64,000 nt of DNA from Aneurinibacillus uraniidurans (lineage in GTDB: Bacteria; Bacillota; Bacilli; Aneurinibacillales; Aneurinibacillaceae), in the NCBI RefSeq assembly GCF_028471905.1, contig NZ_CP116902.1:1834501-1898500 (forward strand). Reading direction: 5' to 3'. The notes under the pieces were generated by a model. It made no database searches. It saw nothing but the letters and a program-made list of their open reading frames with translations, and was not told where the DNA came from. The translations under genes and the position numbers were made by a program. Shown here piece after piece: positions 53,973 through 62,417 of this stretch. Position 1 is the stretch's first letter, and each line of letters starts with the position of its first letter.

Positions 53973-55222
53973 GATTTCACCGTGATCCCATCACTGTGGC
54001 AGAAGCCCAGCAGCGCATTCTGGCACATATAACACCAGGAGATATTGAAAAAATCTCCCTGTTCGAAGGCGAAGGACGCCGTCTAGCAGAAGCGGTTATC
54101 GCGACCAGCGATGTGCCTCATTTTAGTAAATCACCGTATGACGGATTTGCCGTACGCTCCGCTGACACGATCGGAGCAAGCATACATAACCCAATCGAAC
54201 TTGAAGTCATCGGCGCCATCGCGTGTGGAGATGCCCCTGACTTTTGTGTGGAAGCCGGCCAGGCCGCACGCATTATGACTGGAGCTGCCATCCCACAAGG
54301 GGCAGATTGTGTCATTATGTTCGAGATGACAAGTGAGAACGAAGCGCGTGTCGACCGAATTGTCGGGATCAAAAAAGAAATGAAGCCAGGCGAAAACATC
54401 ATTTTTCAGGGAGAGGAAACAAAAGCAGGCACATGCCTGATCGAAGCCGGTACACGTATTGGACCGGGTGAGATGGCGATTCTTGCGACATTCGGTTACG
54501 CGCATGTTCCTGTCTATCGCCTGCCACGCGTCGGCATTCTTGCTACCGGATCAGAGCTTTTGCGTCCGGAAGATGAACTTACATACGGTAAAATTCGGAA
54601 CAGTAACAGTTATATGACCGCAAGCCAGGTCCGTCAGGCAGGAGGGATTCCGATCCTGTATGGTAATCTGGAAGATGATCCTGATCTTGCGGTCGCCAAA
54701 GTGCAGCAGATTTTATCCGAGACAGACTTCCTTATTACATCCGGTGGCGTATCCGTTGGGGATTTTGATGTCATGGTTGACGTATTTACCCGACTTAATG
54801 CCGATCTACTATTCAATAAAATCAAAATGCGCCCAGGCAGTGTGACATCTGCGGCCCGGGTTGGCGAGCAGTTTATTTTTGGTCTATCTGGTAATCCGGG
54901 TGCCTGCTTCGTAGGATTCGAACTATTCGTTCGTCCAGCATTACAGGCTTTACAAGGTAAACCGCAGGCACTACCAAAAGAGATGCAGGCAAAGCTTGGC
55001 ATCGATATGAAAAAACCGTCACCGTTTACCCGTTATGTGCGCAGCTTTTGGACAATCGAGCAGGGCGAGACGGTTGTGCGCCCGGTTGGCATGGATAAGT
55101 CAGGTGTGGTGACGAACATTACAGATGCGAACTGCCTTATGTGCATTCCAGCAGGTGGGGCGGGGGCAGCAGCGGGTGATCTCGTCACTATTCTGCCTCT
55201 TCCGTATCGTGCTGGAGAATAG
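53969..55222 (+). CDS. moeA: molybdopterin molybdenumtransferase MoeA
   Basis: 417 aa. N-terminal SPYDGFAVRSADT, EPGQAARIMTGAAIPQGAD-like VEAGQAARIMTGAAIPQGAD, GSELLRPEDEL, TSGGVSVGDFDVM and FGLSGNPGACFVGFE, all MoeA signatures. It inserts molybdate into adenylylated molybdopterin. C-terminal MoeA domain IV is present, with INKIKMRPGSV before it. Coupled to mobA through ATGA. Confidence 0.95.
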   Translation: MRFHRDPITVAEAQQRILAHITPGDIEKISLFEGEGRRLAEAVIATSDVPHFSKSPYDGFAVRSADTIGASIHNPIELEVIGAIACGDAPDFCVEAGQAARIMTGAAIPQGADCVIMFEMTSENEARVDRIVGIKKEMKPGENIIFQGEETKAGTCLIEAGTRIGPGEMAILATFGYAHVPVYRLPRVGILATGSELLRPEDELTYGKIRNSNSYMTASQVRQAGGIPILYGNLEDDPDLAVAKVQQILSETDFLITSGGVSVGDFDVMVDVFTRLNADLLFNKIKMRPGSVTSAARVGEQFIFGLSGNPGACFVGFELFVRPALQALQGKPQALPKEMQAKLGIDMKKPSPFTRYVRSFWTIEQGETVVRPVGMDKSGVVTNITDANCLMCIPAGGAGAAAGDLVTILPLPYRAGE

Positions 55223-55234
55223 GAGGAATACATC

Positions 55235-55741
55235 ATGAGAATTCCCCCCATCTTGCAAGTTGTCGGCTACTCGAATAGTGGGAAAACAACCTTGCTATGC
55301 AAATTGATTGCTGACCTGTCGAGCCGGGGCATACGTGTTGGCACGATCAAGCATGATGCCCATACATTCGAAGTGGACAAGCCGGGTAAAGATACGTTCC
55401 GCCATCGGGAAGCAGGTGCGCATGTTGTCTCGATCACATCCGCTGATAAAACAGCGATCATGATCCAGGAACACCGCTCAATTGAACAGCTGCTTCCGTA
55501 TTATAGCGAAGTCGACCTGGTGCTGATTGAAGGATATAAATTTGCCACCTATCCTAAATTTGTCGTGTTGCGTGAGTCATCTCACGCAGCACTGCTGGTA
55601 GATGTTACGGATATAGAAGCTGTGGTAGTATGGGATAACGTACGTGTTGAACATGATCCCTGCTACGATATTAATGACGTAGCCGGAATCATCTCACACA
55701 TTATGACCTGGCTCAAACAAAAAGAGGAGGAAGTCCGTTGA
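55235..55741 (+). CDS. mobB: molybdopterin-guanine dinucleotide biosynthesis protein MobB
   Basis: 168 aa. P-loop VVGYSNSGKTTLL and the conserved GTIKHDAHTFEVDKPGKDTFRHREAGA and LVLIEGYK segments. MobB binds GTP and assists MobA. AGGAGGAATACATC precedes the ATG; 12 bp from moeA. Its stop overlaps the TTG start of moaE. Confidence 0.94.
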   Translation: MRIPPILQVVGYSNSGKTTLLCKLIADLSSRGIRVGTIKHDAHTFEVDKPGKDTFRHREAGAHVVSITSADKTAIMIQEHRSIEQLLPYYSEVDLVLIEGYKFATYPKFVVLRESSHAALLVDVTDIEAVVVWDNVRVEHDPCYDINDVAGIISHIMTWLKQKEEEVR

Positions 55742-56205
55742 GTTTATTTGAAATTATAGAAACACCGATTGCAGTAGAGTCGGTGATGAATAAAGTCGTA
55801 CATCCGAACTGTGGCGCTATTAACTTGTTCGTCGGAACAGTTCGTGAGCTGACAAAAGGCAAAAAAACGCTGCATCTTGAATACGCCGCCTATAAGGAAA
55901 TGGCTGAGAAGCAGCTCGCCCGAATCGGGGAGGAGATTAGCGAGCGCTGTCCCGAAGCAATTGTCGCAATCACTCATCGGATTGGCCGCCTTGAGATTAG
56001 TGACATCGCGGTTGTGATCGCTGTCGCGACTCCGCACCGTGCCGACTCATATGAATACTCACGGTATGCGATCGAACGCATTAAAGAAATTGTTCCGATT
56101 TGGAAGAAAGAACACTGGGAAACCGGCGAAGCATGGATTGGAGATCAGAAGGAAATAACCGCCTATCCGACAGGAAAACCGGAATGTGCGAACGGGGGGG
56201 AATAA
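55738..56205 (+). CDS. moaE: molybdopterin synthase catalytic subunit MoaE
   Basis: 155 aa from TTG 55738, overlapping the mobB stop (TTGA), with AGAGGAGG upstream. Family blocks: GAINLFVGTVRELTKGKKTLHLEYAAY, HRIGRLEISDIAVVIAVATPHR and PIWKKEHWETGEAWIG with the catalytic Lys. It transfers sulfur from MoaD thiocarboxylate to precursor Z. Confidence 0.94.
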   Translation: MSLFEIIETPIAVESVMNKVVHPNCGAINLFVGTVRELTKGKKTLHLEYAAYKEMAEKQLARIGEEISERCPEAIVAITHRIGRLEISDIAVVIAVATPHRADSYEYSRYAIERIKEIVPIWKKEHWETGEAWIGDQKEITAYPTGKPECANGGE

Positions 56206-56208
56206 CAA

Positions 56209-56451
56209 TTGATTACCATCAAACTATTTGCCGCAATGGCAGAAGAAGCTGGACTGGAGAATATACAGATTCCTTATCAGGAGGGATTGACAACAGAAGG
56301 TGTAAAACAATGGCTTACAGAAACTTACCCTACGCTGGCTGCTAGGGTTCCGGCTGCAATGGTCGCAGTCAATCAAACGTTTGTCTCAACTGAGCGTATG
56401 CTGATGGACGAAGATGAAGTTGCTTTCATCCCACCGGTAAGTGGAGGCTGA
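56209..56451 (+). CDS. moaD: molybdopterin synthase sulfur carrier subunit MoaD
   Basis: 80 aa from TTG 56209 (GGGGGG upstream, 3 bp after moaE). Ubiquitin-like fold ending in PPVSGG; the C-terminal Gly-Gly is the site of adenylylation and thiocarboxylation. Last gene of the operon. moaA and moaC are not in the window. Confidence 0.94.
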   Translation: MITIKLFAAMAEEAGLENIQIPYQEGLTTEGVKQWLTETYPTLAARVPAAMVAVNQTFVSTERMLMDEDEVAFIPPVSGG

Positions 56452-56501
56452 TATCATTTTCTATTTAGAAAAAATATCGCTGTTTGAGGAAGGAGACTCA
56501 T

Positions 56502-57998
56502 TTGTTACGTGGATTAATCATAAACATTGCTATTTTTACCTCCATTCTTTTTGTGTTTAGTCACCTATTTAAAAATAATATTCCCTCTTTACGTTCTCCT
56601 TTGAACGTAAAGTTACGTGTAGGGATCGGACAGGGACTTTTTGGGACTTCCCTTATGTTTTTTACCATCCCTATTACTTCAACTACTATTGCAGACCTTC
56701 GACATCTTTCTATCGTTACAGCTGCCTATTTTGGAGGGCTTCCGGCTGCTTTATTAACAGGAAGTATAATTAGTATATCTCGCATTTTACTGTTCGGAGG
56801 AATTACCAAGGCTTCTATCGTTGGGTGTGCGAATTCCCTTATTATGGGCCTGCTATGTGGTATCATAGCTCAAAGCGTACAAAACACCAGAAAAAAATGG
56901 ATGCTCATGAACGTGATATGTATATTCGTTATTTTTGCATCCTTTGCTATTCTCATTCCGAATCAGCAACTTTTATATACTACTTTCCTATATTACGGAT
57001 TTTCCTCGATACTAGGAGCTCTTTTTGCAGGGTTTTTACTTCGATATCTTCTACGAACAAACCGCATCGACCAAAAGTTAAAAGAGAGTGAAGAAAGAAT
57101 CCGTCGTCTCATAGAATTACTTCCAGATGCCCTGATTGTTCATACGAATGGAATAATTGTATACGCTAATAAAGTGGCACAACAATTATTAGCAGGTTCA
57201 GAGGCATGTTCAATCATAGACAAAAAAGTTCTCGACTTTGTTCACCCAGATTCGATGGAGACCGTTACACAACGTATAAAAGGGTTACATACTACTGAAC
57301 ATGCATCTGTGGGTCTGATAGAAGAGAAATTAGTCGCACTTGATCAAAAAGTCTTTCATGCTGAAGTTGCTGCTTCCTCTATTTTCCACCAAGGGAGTCC
57401 TTCTGTCTTAACGGTATTCCGGGATATATCCGAGCGTAAACTGGCGGAGCAAAAGTTAAAAGAGGCAAACCAGCGGCTAGTATTTCTTTCATCCAAAGAT
57501 GGTCTTACAGGTATCGCAAATCGACGCATTTTTGATGAGACACTCGAAAGAGAGTGGCGTACATGTCAACGGGAGCAAGTTCCTTTATCTCTTATTATGT
57601 TTGATATTGATCATTTCAAACTATACAATGACACATACGGGCACGGTGGAGGAGATGAATGTTTAAAACAAATAGCGGTAGCAGCCGAGAAAATTGTGCA
57701 ACGTCCCGATGATTTAGTAGCCCGTTATGGAGGAGAAGAATTTGTCATTATTTTACCAAATACTGATGAAACAGGAGCTTTTCTTATAGCAGAACGTGTA
57801 CGCTCCTGTATTGAATCACTGCAAATTCCCCATGCGAGTTCCCCAGTAAGCTCAGTCGTTACTAGTAGTGTAGGAGCAGCAACATGTACGCCTTCAGCTA
57901 CTGAAAGTGCGGAGGCTTTATTGAAACGAGCCGATCAAGCTCTATATGCAGCTAAAAATAATGGACGAAATCAGGTTGTCCAAGGCCAAATTCCTTAG
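56502..57998 (+). CDS. membrane diguanylate cyclase (5TM-LYT + PAS + GGDEF)
   Basis: 498 aa from TTG 56502 (GGAAGGAG 6 nt upstream). Five to six N-terminal helices with a LytS-like 5TMR region (AAYFGGLPAALLTGSIISISRILLFGG), a PAS domain (about residues 200-310, RLIELLPDALIVHTNGIIVYANK) and a C-terminal GGDEF domain. The active motif is ARYGGEEF, and the inhibitory I-site RPDD lies five residues before it, so product inhibition is intact. It makes c-di-GMP from GTP. It ends just before the exporter cluster whose ABC protein carries a cyclic-nucleotide-binding domain. Confidence 0.92.
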   Translation: MLRGLIINIAIFTSILFVFSHLFKNNIPSLRSPLNVKLRVGIGQGLFGTSLMFFTIPITSTTIADLRHLSIVTAAYFGGLPAALLTGSIISISRILLFGGITKASIVGCANSLIMGLLCGIIAQSVQNTRKKWMLMNVICIFVIFASFAILIPNQQLLYTTFLYYGFSSILGALFAGFLLRYLLRTNRIDQKLKESEERIRRLIELLPDALIVHTNGIIVYANKVAQQLLAGSEACSIIDKKVLDFVHPDSMETVTQRIKGLHTTEHASVGLIEEKLVALDQKVFHAEVAASSIFHQGSPSVLTVFRDISERKLAEQKLKEANQRLVFLSSKDGLTGIANRRIFDETLEREWRTCQREQVPLSLIMFDIDHFKLYNDTYGHGGGDECLKQIAVAAEKIVQRPDDLVARYGGEEFVIILPNTDETGAFLIAERVRSCIESLQIPHASSPVSSVVTSSVGAATCTPSATESAEALLKRADQALYAAKNNGRNQVVQGQIP

Positions 57999-58026
57999 AG
58001 CAAAGGAATTTGGCCTGTTTCTTTTT
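57984..58026 (+). terminator. intrinsic terminator after the diguanylate cyclase
   Basis: GGCCAAATTCCTT (57984-57996)/AAGGAATTTGGCC (58003-58015), a perfect 13-bp stem overlapping the stop codon, followed by TGTTTCTTTTTC. Confidence 0.85.
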
Positions 58027-58090
58027 CTGCTACTGCCTAATCGAATTCTCATGGTATAATTACCCTATACCGTTAGGAGGAGTCTTGTAC

Positions 58091-58615
58091 ATGGACTATT
58101 ATTTTCAAATATGTGCGACTGAGCACTATCAGGAGAAGTACATTACTTTTTTGCTCCAACATCATAAGAAATTAAATCTCCCTTATCCATTTCCGGTTTT
58201 ACTCAGTTTTCTGTCCAGTCCAGTTCTGATGCAGGGGGAAGCCATGCTTTGCTTTAATCCTGACTATGAGGTGATCGGGGCACTTAGCTATATATACGGA
58301 ACCGGCGATCACAATTATCAAGATACTCATATCGTACAAATCCAAGCGGTATTTCTCGTAAACGAGCATCGTAAAACTCGTCTGTTTCTTGAAGGTCTAC
58401 AATTTCTTACGCAATACATCGCCCAGCTGGATCGAAAAGTAACAGAATTCCGCTTCTGGGCGCCTGCCAAAAGAGATCTTCAGAGATTGTTTGCCAAGCT
58501 CGCGGAGCGAACAGCTACGAGGGAAACTGATTTTGGTCTGATTGATGAATATCGTGCACCGTTTTCACAATGGCATACGTATGGCATGCGCTTTCGTCAT
58601 GAATCGTATTTCTGA
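58091..58615 (+). CDS. GNAT-like protein, paralog 1 of the ABC-cNMP cluster
   Basis: 174 aa from ATG 58091 (AGGAGGAG at 58075-58082); upstream frame to 58010 lies in the previous terminator. Alpha/beta with an acetyltransferase-like central strand (VIGALSYIYG; IVQIQAVFLV) and a C-terminal helix pair. It aligns with the 60813 gene over its second half: RLFLEGLQFLTQYI with RLFVNGFRHLVNYI, V-EFRFWA with V-TFQFHA, LQRLFAKLAE with LTRLYSKFAD. The acetyl-CoA loop is not clearly conserved. Function unknown. It opens a cluster with the ABC exporter 20 bp downstream. Confidence 0.75.
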   Translation: MDYYFQICATEHYQEKYITFLLQHHKKLNLPYPFPVLLSFLSSPVLMQGEAMLCFNPDYEVIGALSYIYGTGDHNYQDTHIVQIQAVFLVNEHRKTRLFLEGLQFLTQYIAQLDRKVTEFRFWAPAKRDLQRLFAKLAERTATRETDFGLIDEYRAPFSQWHTYGMRFRHESYF

Positions 58616-58635
58616 TCCTAGAGAGGGAACCCGAC

Positions 58636-60795
58636 ATGTTGCGTGTAATTAAAAATCTATTTAGCTATATGCGTCCGTACAAACTACTGGCATTTCTCTT
58701 TTTCGTTAGCTTGTTTCTCGATCTCGCCTTCATTTCTTTAGCTCCTTTAAGTTTTAAATTTATGGTAGACAATGCGATTGTGCCAAAGGACATCGACCGT
58801 TTCTATTTGATTCTCACAGTGCTTTGTGTTGCAGGCTTTATTGGCTGTAGCGCCGGTATTGCAAGTGACTATGCGTTAGCCAAACTGAGTGCACGCGTAC
58901 AGAAGGACTTACGAACCCGCTTATTTACCCATCTCCAGCATGTAAACATTCGTTTCTTCCAGAAAAGCCACTCCGCTGATCTCGTTTCCTATTTTTCTGT
59001 CGACTTGCCGGCCATTGATAGAGCGATGCATGTCATTCTTACAATTGGAATCCAGTCATTGTCCGTCGTTATGATCACAATCGCCGTGTTGTTTTATTTA
59101 CAATGGAGTATGGCCGTATGCATTCTAGTAGGCGCGGTTGTAATTTTTGTCGGACCTTATATGCTCGGTGGGCGAGCGCAAGCGATCAATGCTGATTATA
59201 AAGATCAGTTTTCCTTAATGACTGGCGCTGTGCAGGAAAATAGTAAAGCGCAAAAAGTTATCAAAGGTTTCAATTTACAACAGGCGATGATCGACAAGTT
59301 TACTGCAAGATTGCAATCTTTATTTGTAATTCAGTATAAGCAAAATGTGATCAGTGCTAATCTAGAACGCATCCCGATGATTAGTATGCTTCTGATCAAC
59401 TTTACGATCATTGGGCTTGGTTCCTATTTGGCGCTTTACGGTCATATTACTGTAGGTGCACTCGTTGCTTTTTTTACGATGTATACATCAATGGGGAATT
59501 CAGTGTTCAACTTGACGTTCACCATCCCAACGTTTACAGATGCGTCGGTCAGCATGAATCGTATTCAACAGCTGCTAGACGAACAGCTAGAAGCGAATGG
59601 TAGCGTGCCACTTCGAGTACTGGAAAATCAGCAGCCCGATATTCACTTCGATCACGTTACGTTCAGCTATAACGAGGAGCAAACGGTGTTAAAGCAAATC
59701 GATCTGCACATTCCAAAAGGAACAACAGCAGCTTTCGTTGGTTCTAGCGGTTCCGGCAAAAGCACGATGGTCCAGCTCATTCTCGGTTTCTATGAGCCGA
59801 ACGAGGGGCAGATCCGAATCAACGGTAGTAGCCTGCAAGATATGGACCGTCGTTCTGTACGAGAGCAAATTGGCATCGTGTTTCAAGACAACTTTCTATT
59901 TCGGGGAACGATTCTCGAAAACATTCGCATTAGTAAACCAGAAGCCGGATTGGGTGAAGTGATCGAAGCAGCCAAACGGGCAGAAATTGATGAATTTATC
60001 CAAAGCCTACCGAATGGATATCAAACCGAGGTTCTAGATGACGGGAGCAATTTTTCCGGCGGTCAACGCCAAAGGATCGCCATCGCTCGTGCCATACTGC
60101 GGAATCCTCCAATTTTGTTGCTAGATGAAGCAACCTCTGCGCTCGACCCGATCTCAGAAGCTTCAATTAACCAGACATTCGCTGAATTATCACGTAATCG
60201 GACGGTGGTTACTGTCACGCATCGCCTGTCCTCCATAACCAATGCGGACCAAATCTTCGTGTTCGACCAGGGAAAAGTAGTAGACAGCGGCAGTCACCAA
60301 CAAATGCTGCAAAATGGAGGATTCTATAAAGAACTCTGGGAAAAGCAGAGCGGACTATTCGTATCGCAGGGCGGGCAAGAAGCAAGTATTGATGCGGAAC
60401 GCTTGGCGAAGCTTCCTTTCTTCCGCGATATGGATATAGAAGTATTGCAGGAAATCAAGGATCTGTTCAATACGGAAACATTCGTCGCCGGACAAGCGAT
60501 CATTCATGAAGGAGACATCGGGGAAAAGTTTTATTTGATTGCTCGCGGAAGAGTGGAAGTTACCAAATACTCTCCCGATACAGAAGAGGGGCAGATTCGC
60601 CTCGCTGTTCTGGAAGACGGTGATCACTTCGGAGAAATTGCGCTACTGGATAATGTTCCGCGCACCGCTACTGTAATCGCCTTGACATCTTGTACTGTTC
60701 TAACCCTGCAACGCAAAGTGCTCTATTATGTCTTGTCTCAATATCCCGAGATTGATTTCCGCATAAGGCAGACAGTAAAAGAACGAAAAAGTTAG
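58636..60795 (+). CDS. ABC exporter half-transporter fused to a cyclic-nucleotide-binding domain
   Basis: 719 aa. Six transmembrane helices (residues 1-300, type IV exporter fold), an ATPase domain with Walker A GSSGSGKST, Q-loop FQDNF, signature FSGGQRQRIAIARAI, Walker B ILLLDEATSALD and H-loop VTHRLSS (to about residue 575), then a CRP-like cyclic-nucleotide-binding domain (about 590-715) with FFRDMDIEVLQEIKDLF, IHEGDIGEKFYLIARGRVEV and GDHFGEIALLDNVPRTATV. The phosphate-binding cassette FGEIALLDNVPRTA is nearly canonical. There is no C39 peptidase domain. It exports an unknown substrate, perhaps gated by a nucleotide; the small basic peptide downstream is a candidate. Confidence 0.9.
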   Translation: MLRVIKNLFSYMRPYKLLAFLFFVSLFLDLAFISLAPLSFKFMVDNAIVPKDIDRFYLILTVLCVAGFIGCSAGIASDYALAKLSARVQKDLRTRLFTHLQHVNIRFFQKSHSADLVSYFSVDLPAIDRAMHVILTIGIQSLSVVMITIAVLFYLQWSMAVCILVGAVVIFVGPYMLGGRAQAINADYKDQFSLMTGAVQENSKAQKVIKGFNLQQAMIDKFTARLQSLFVIQYKQNVISANLERIPMISMLLINFTIIGLGSYLALYGHITVGALVAFFTMYTSMGNSVFNLTFTIPTFTDASVSMNRIQQLLDEQLEANGSVPLRVLENQQPDIHFDHVTFSYNEEQTVLKQIDLHIPKGTTAAFVGSSGSGKSTMVQLILGFYEPNEGQIRINGSSLQDMDRRSVREQIGIVFQDNFLFRGTILENIRISKPEAGLGEVIEAAKRAEIDEFIQSLPNGYQTEVLDDGSNFSGGQRQRIAIARAILRNPPILLLDEATSALDPISEASINQTFAELSRNRTVVTVTHRLSSITNADQIFVFDQGKVVDSGSHQQMLQNGGFYKELWEKQSGLFVSQGGQEASIDAERLAKLPFFRDMDIEVLQEIKDLFNTETFVAGQAIIHEGDIGEKFYLIARGRVEVTKYSPDTEEGQIRLAVLEDGDHFGEIALLDNVPRTATVIALTSCTVLTLQRKVLYYVLSQYPEIDFRIRQTVKERKS

Positions 60796-60812
60796 GGGGA
60801 GTTTTGAAACCG

Positions 60813-61328
60813 ATGGGAATCCATTACCGTGTTTGTAAAAATGACGAAGATTTTATCGAGTATGCTCTTTTTTTTATCCATCACCGAAAAGATTTCAGCC
60901 GTTTATTCTCCCTGTCCGACGCATTGATGCATGTGCTAGAAACAATCGGCACCTCTCATATTATTCTTGTGCTCGATCAAATGGACAACACAATTGCCTG
61001 GATGAACTACCGCTATGTAACACATGAGTATGAGTCGCACTCAGAAGGAGAGGTCGCTTTCGTCGATTCGGTCATTATGAAAGAATCACAGCGTAGCAGT
61101 CGCCTGTTTGTTAACGGCTTTCGTCATTTGGTGAATTATATAGACCAGGAAAATCATCATGTTCGAACGTTTCAATTTCATGCCCTGGCGGACAATGTCT
61201 ATTTGACCCGACTCTATTCCAAATTCGCTGATATTATCGGGCAGCGAGAGGGATATCATGGGACGGAGAACATCTTTTCCGCTGACTTTTCCCGTCTGCT
61301 GCAATATTTAAATCGGACACAAAAGTAG
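60813..61328 (+). CDS. GNAT-like protein, paralog 2 of the ABC-cNMP cluster
   Basis: 171 aa from ATG 60813; TTG 60804 is closer to AGGGGGAG and cannot be excluded. Same fold as the 58091 product, with a better acetyltransferase-like core (VAFVDSVIMKESQRSSRLFVNGFRHLV, where QRSSR takes the place of the acetyl-CoA loop). The first part is helical and rich in His/Phe. It starts 17 bp after the ABC gene, so it is co-transcribed. Substrate unknown; partner of the exporter or modifier of its cargo is inference. Confidence 0.75.
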   Translation: MGIHYRVCKNDEDFIEYALFFIHHRKDFSRLFSLSDALMHVLETIGTSHIILVLDQMDNTIAWMNYRYVTHEYESHSEGEVAFVDSVIMKESQRSSRLFVNGFRHLVNYIDQENHHVRTFQFHALADNVYLTRLYSKFADIIGQREGYHGTENIFSADFSRLLQYLNRTQK

Positions 61329-61330
61329 GC

Positions 61331-61359
61331 TTGACGCATTATTTTCCAATTGATATTCT
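61331..61359 (+). promoter_or_regulatory. extended -10 promoter of the small peptide gene
   Basis: TTGACG (61331-61336), 17-bp spacer and TATTCT (61354-61359) preceded by TG at 61351-61352 (TGATATTCT). It starts immediately after the stop codon of the upstream gene and gives the peptide its own transcript of about 40 nt leader. Confidence 0.65.
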
Positions 61360-61403
61360 GGGAATGTAGGAATAAATTATCGATCTAGAGAGGAGGAATT
61401 GAA

Positions 61404-61541
61404 ATGTTTCCAATAAGATCACCCTTTAATGGAAAAGGTGTAGGCGGAAAAGGACCTTTCTCCATCAAAAAAACCCCTTCGCATACATTCGCACAATTAC
61501 TCAAGAACAATGAGCAATTGAGAGTTTCCACCGCGAAATAA
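61404..61541 (+). CDS. small strongly basic peptide, candidate exported peptide
   Basis: 45 codons. Ribosome site AGGAGGAAT 7-8 nt before the ATG is one of the best in the window. The peptide begins MFPIRSPFNGKGVGGKGPF, has six Lys and two Arg against one Glu (net about +7), Gly-rich first third, no Cys and no membrane helix. It has its own promoter and is followed directly by a strong terminator, so it is a real small gene. Its place after the ABC-cNMP exporter suggests an exported antimicrobial or signalling peptide; it could equally be a small spore or DNA-binding protein. Family not recognised. Confidence 0.7.
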   Translation: MFPIRSPFNGKGVGGKGPFSIKKTPSHTFAQLLKNNEQLRVSTAK

Positions 61542-61557
61542 ATCATTTCCCACATGA

Positions 61558-61597
61558 AAAAGACCTGCCTCTATGGTCACTGAGGCAGGTCTTTTTG
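61558..61597. terminator. bidirectional terminator between the peptide gene and DUF3817
   Basis: Perfect 15-bp stem AAAAAGACCTGCCTC (61558-61572)/GAGGCAGGTCTTTTT (61583-61597). Suited to both strands. Confidence 0.92.
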
Positions 61598-61608
61598 TTA
61601 TGCGCTAC

Positions 61609-61890
61609 TTATGGCAAGCGCTTATTCAAAATGATCGGTCCAAACGGTAGTATCCCGGCAACAATTGCGCCAAGCGCACGTCCGATTGACCAATTTTGTG
61701 ATGCTTTTACATTAAGCACGGCAAGAATGTAGAGCATAAACAATACGCCGTGAATCATTCCGATTATGGCCACACCCTGCGGGATATTCATCACGTATTT
61801 CAGTGGCATGGCTACGAAAAGTAAAAGCAAGAACGAAATCCCTTCGATAAGCCCAATCGTGCGCAAACGGGCAATGGGATCATTCATCAC
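61609..61890 (-). CDS. DUF3817 membrane protein
   Basis: 93 aa with three transmembrane helices. The pattern RLRTIGLIEGISFLLLLFVAMPLKY, followed by GMIHGVLFMLYI and GALGAIVAGILPFGPIILNKRL-like C-terminus, defines DUF3817 (YdzA-like). Function unknown. GGAGCTG precedes the ATG on the minus strand. Confidence 0.87.
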   Translation of the reverse strand: MMNDPIARLRTIGLIEGISFLLLLFVAMPLKYVMNIPQGVAIIGMIHGVLFMLYILAVLNVKASQNWSIGRALGAIVAGILPFGPIILNKRLP

Positions 61891-62036
61891 GATAAATCAG
61901 CTCCTTTTGGTTATACACTATGTTTCTTCCCCGATTATAAACTGAAATGAGCATGAATAACATAAAAACATGTACTGTTCATAATACCGACACTTTATAT
62001 CATGTAAAAAAACAGGGGATAAATCTAACGAAATAA
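61891..62036. other. non-coding gap between DUF3817 and the arsR terminator
   Basis: AT-rich; nothing beyond the DUF3817 promoter region is apparent. Confidence 0.4.
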
Positions 62037-62071
62037 AAAACCGAGAGAGCTAACCTGCCCATCTCGGTTTT
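62037..62071 (-). terminator. terminator of the AHSA1-arsR operon
   Basis: AAAACCGAGA (62037-62046)/TCTCGGTTTT (62062-62071); on the minus strand it is followed by TTTTTTATTTC. Confidence 0.82.
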
Positions 62072-62078
62072 ATAACAA

Positions 62079-62417
62079 CTAATCGTTATCAGTCTCTACA
62101 AAATCTTTAAGAGCAGACAGCTTTTCATCCCAATAGTGTTCAAAAAAAGAAAGCCATTGTTTTAGTTCGACAAGAGGTTCTGGCTGAAGCCTATACCGGG
62201 TTTCCCGTCCGACCTTCTGACTGCTGACAAGACCCGCATCAGAAAGAACATGCAGATGCTTGTTGACAGCAGTACGAGTTATGGGGAAGTATTCTGTAAT
62301 TGCAGTAATCGGCATTTCCTTGTCAGCGAGCAATTTTAACAGCTTTCTACGAGTGGGGTCAGCGATTGCTTGAAATACATCGTGCTTGGACGGAGATACA
62401 AGCAATTTAAGCCCCAA
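62079..62417 (-). CDS. ArsR-family winged-helix regulator
   Basis: 112 aa, with TTG at 62417 the longest start and a second TTG at 62405. Conserved HTH: HDVFQAIADPTRRKLLKLLADKEMPITAITEYFPITRTAVNKHLHVLSDAGLV, then the wing GRETRYRLQPEPL. No metal-binding Cys motif, so it belongs to the non-metal ArsR group that accompanies AHSA1 proteins. It follows, and overlaps by 11 bp, the SRPBCC gene and is the probable repressor of the shared palindromic operator. Confidence 0.9.
   Translation of the reverse strand: MGLKLLVSPSKHDVFQAIADPTRRKLLKLLADKEMPITAITEYFPITRTAVNKHLHVLSDAGLVSSQKVGRETRYRLQPEPLVELKQWLSFFEHYWDEKLSALKDFVETDND

Noticed and set aside
61404-61541. Double-glycine leader peptide (GG at residues 14-15 as a cleavage site)
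   Set aside because: The exporter lacks a C39 peptidase domain and the preceding residues do not fit a GG-leader; glycine pair is probably just part of the Gly/Lys segment.
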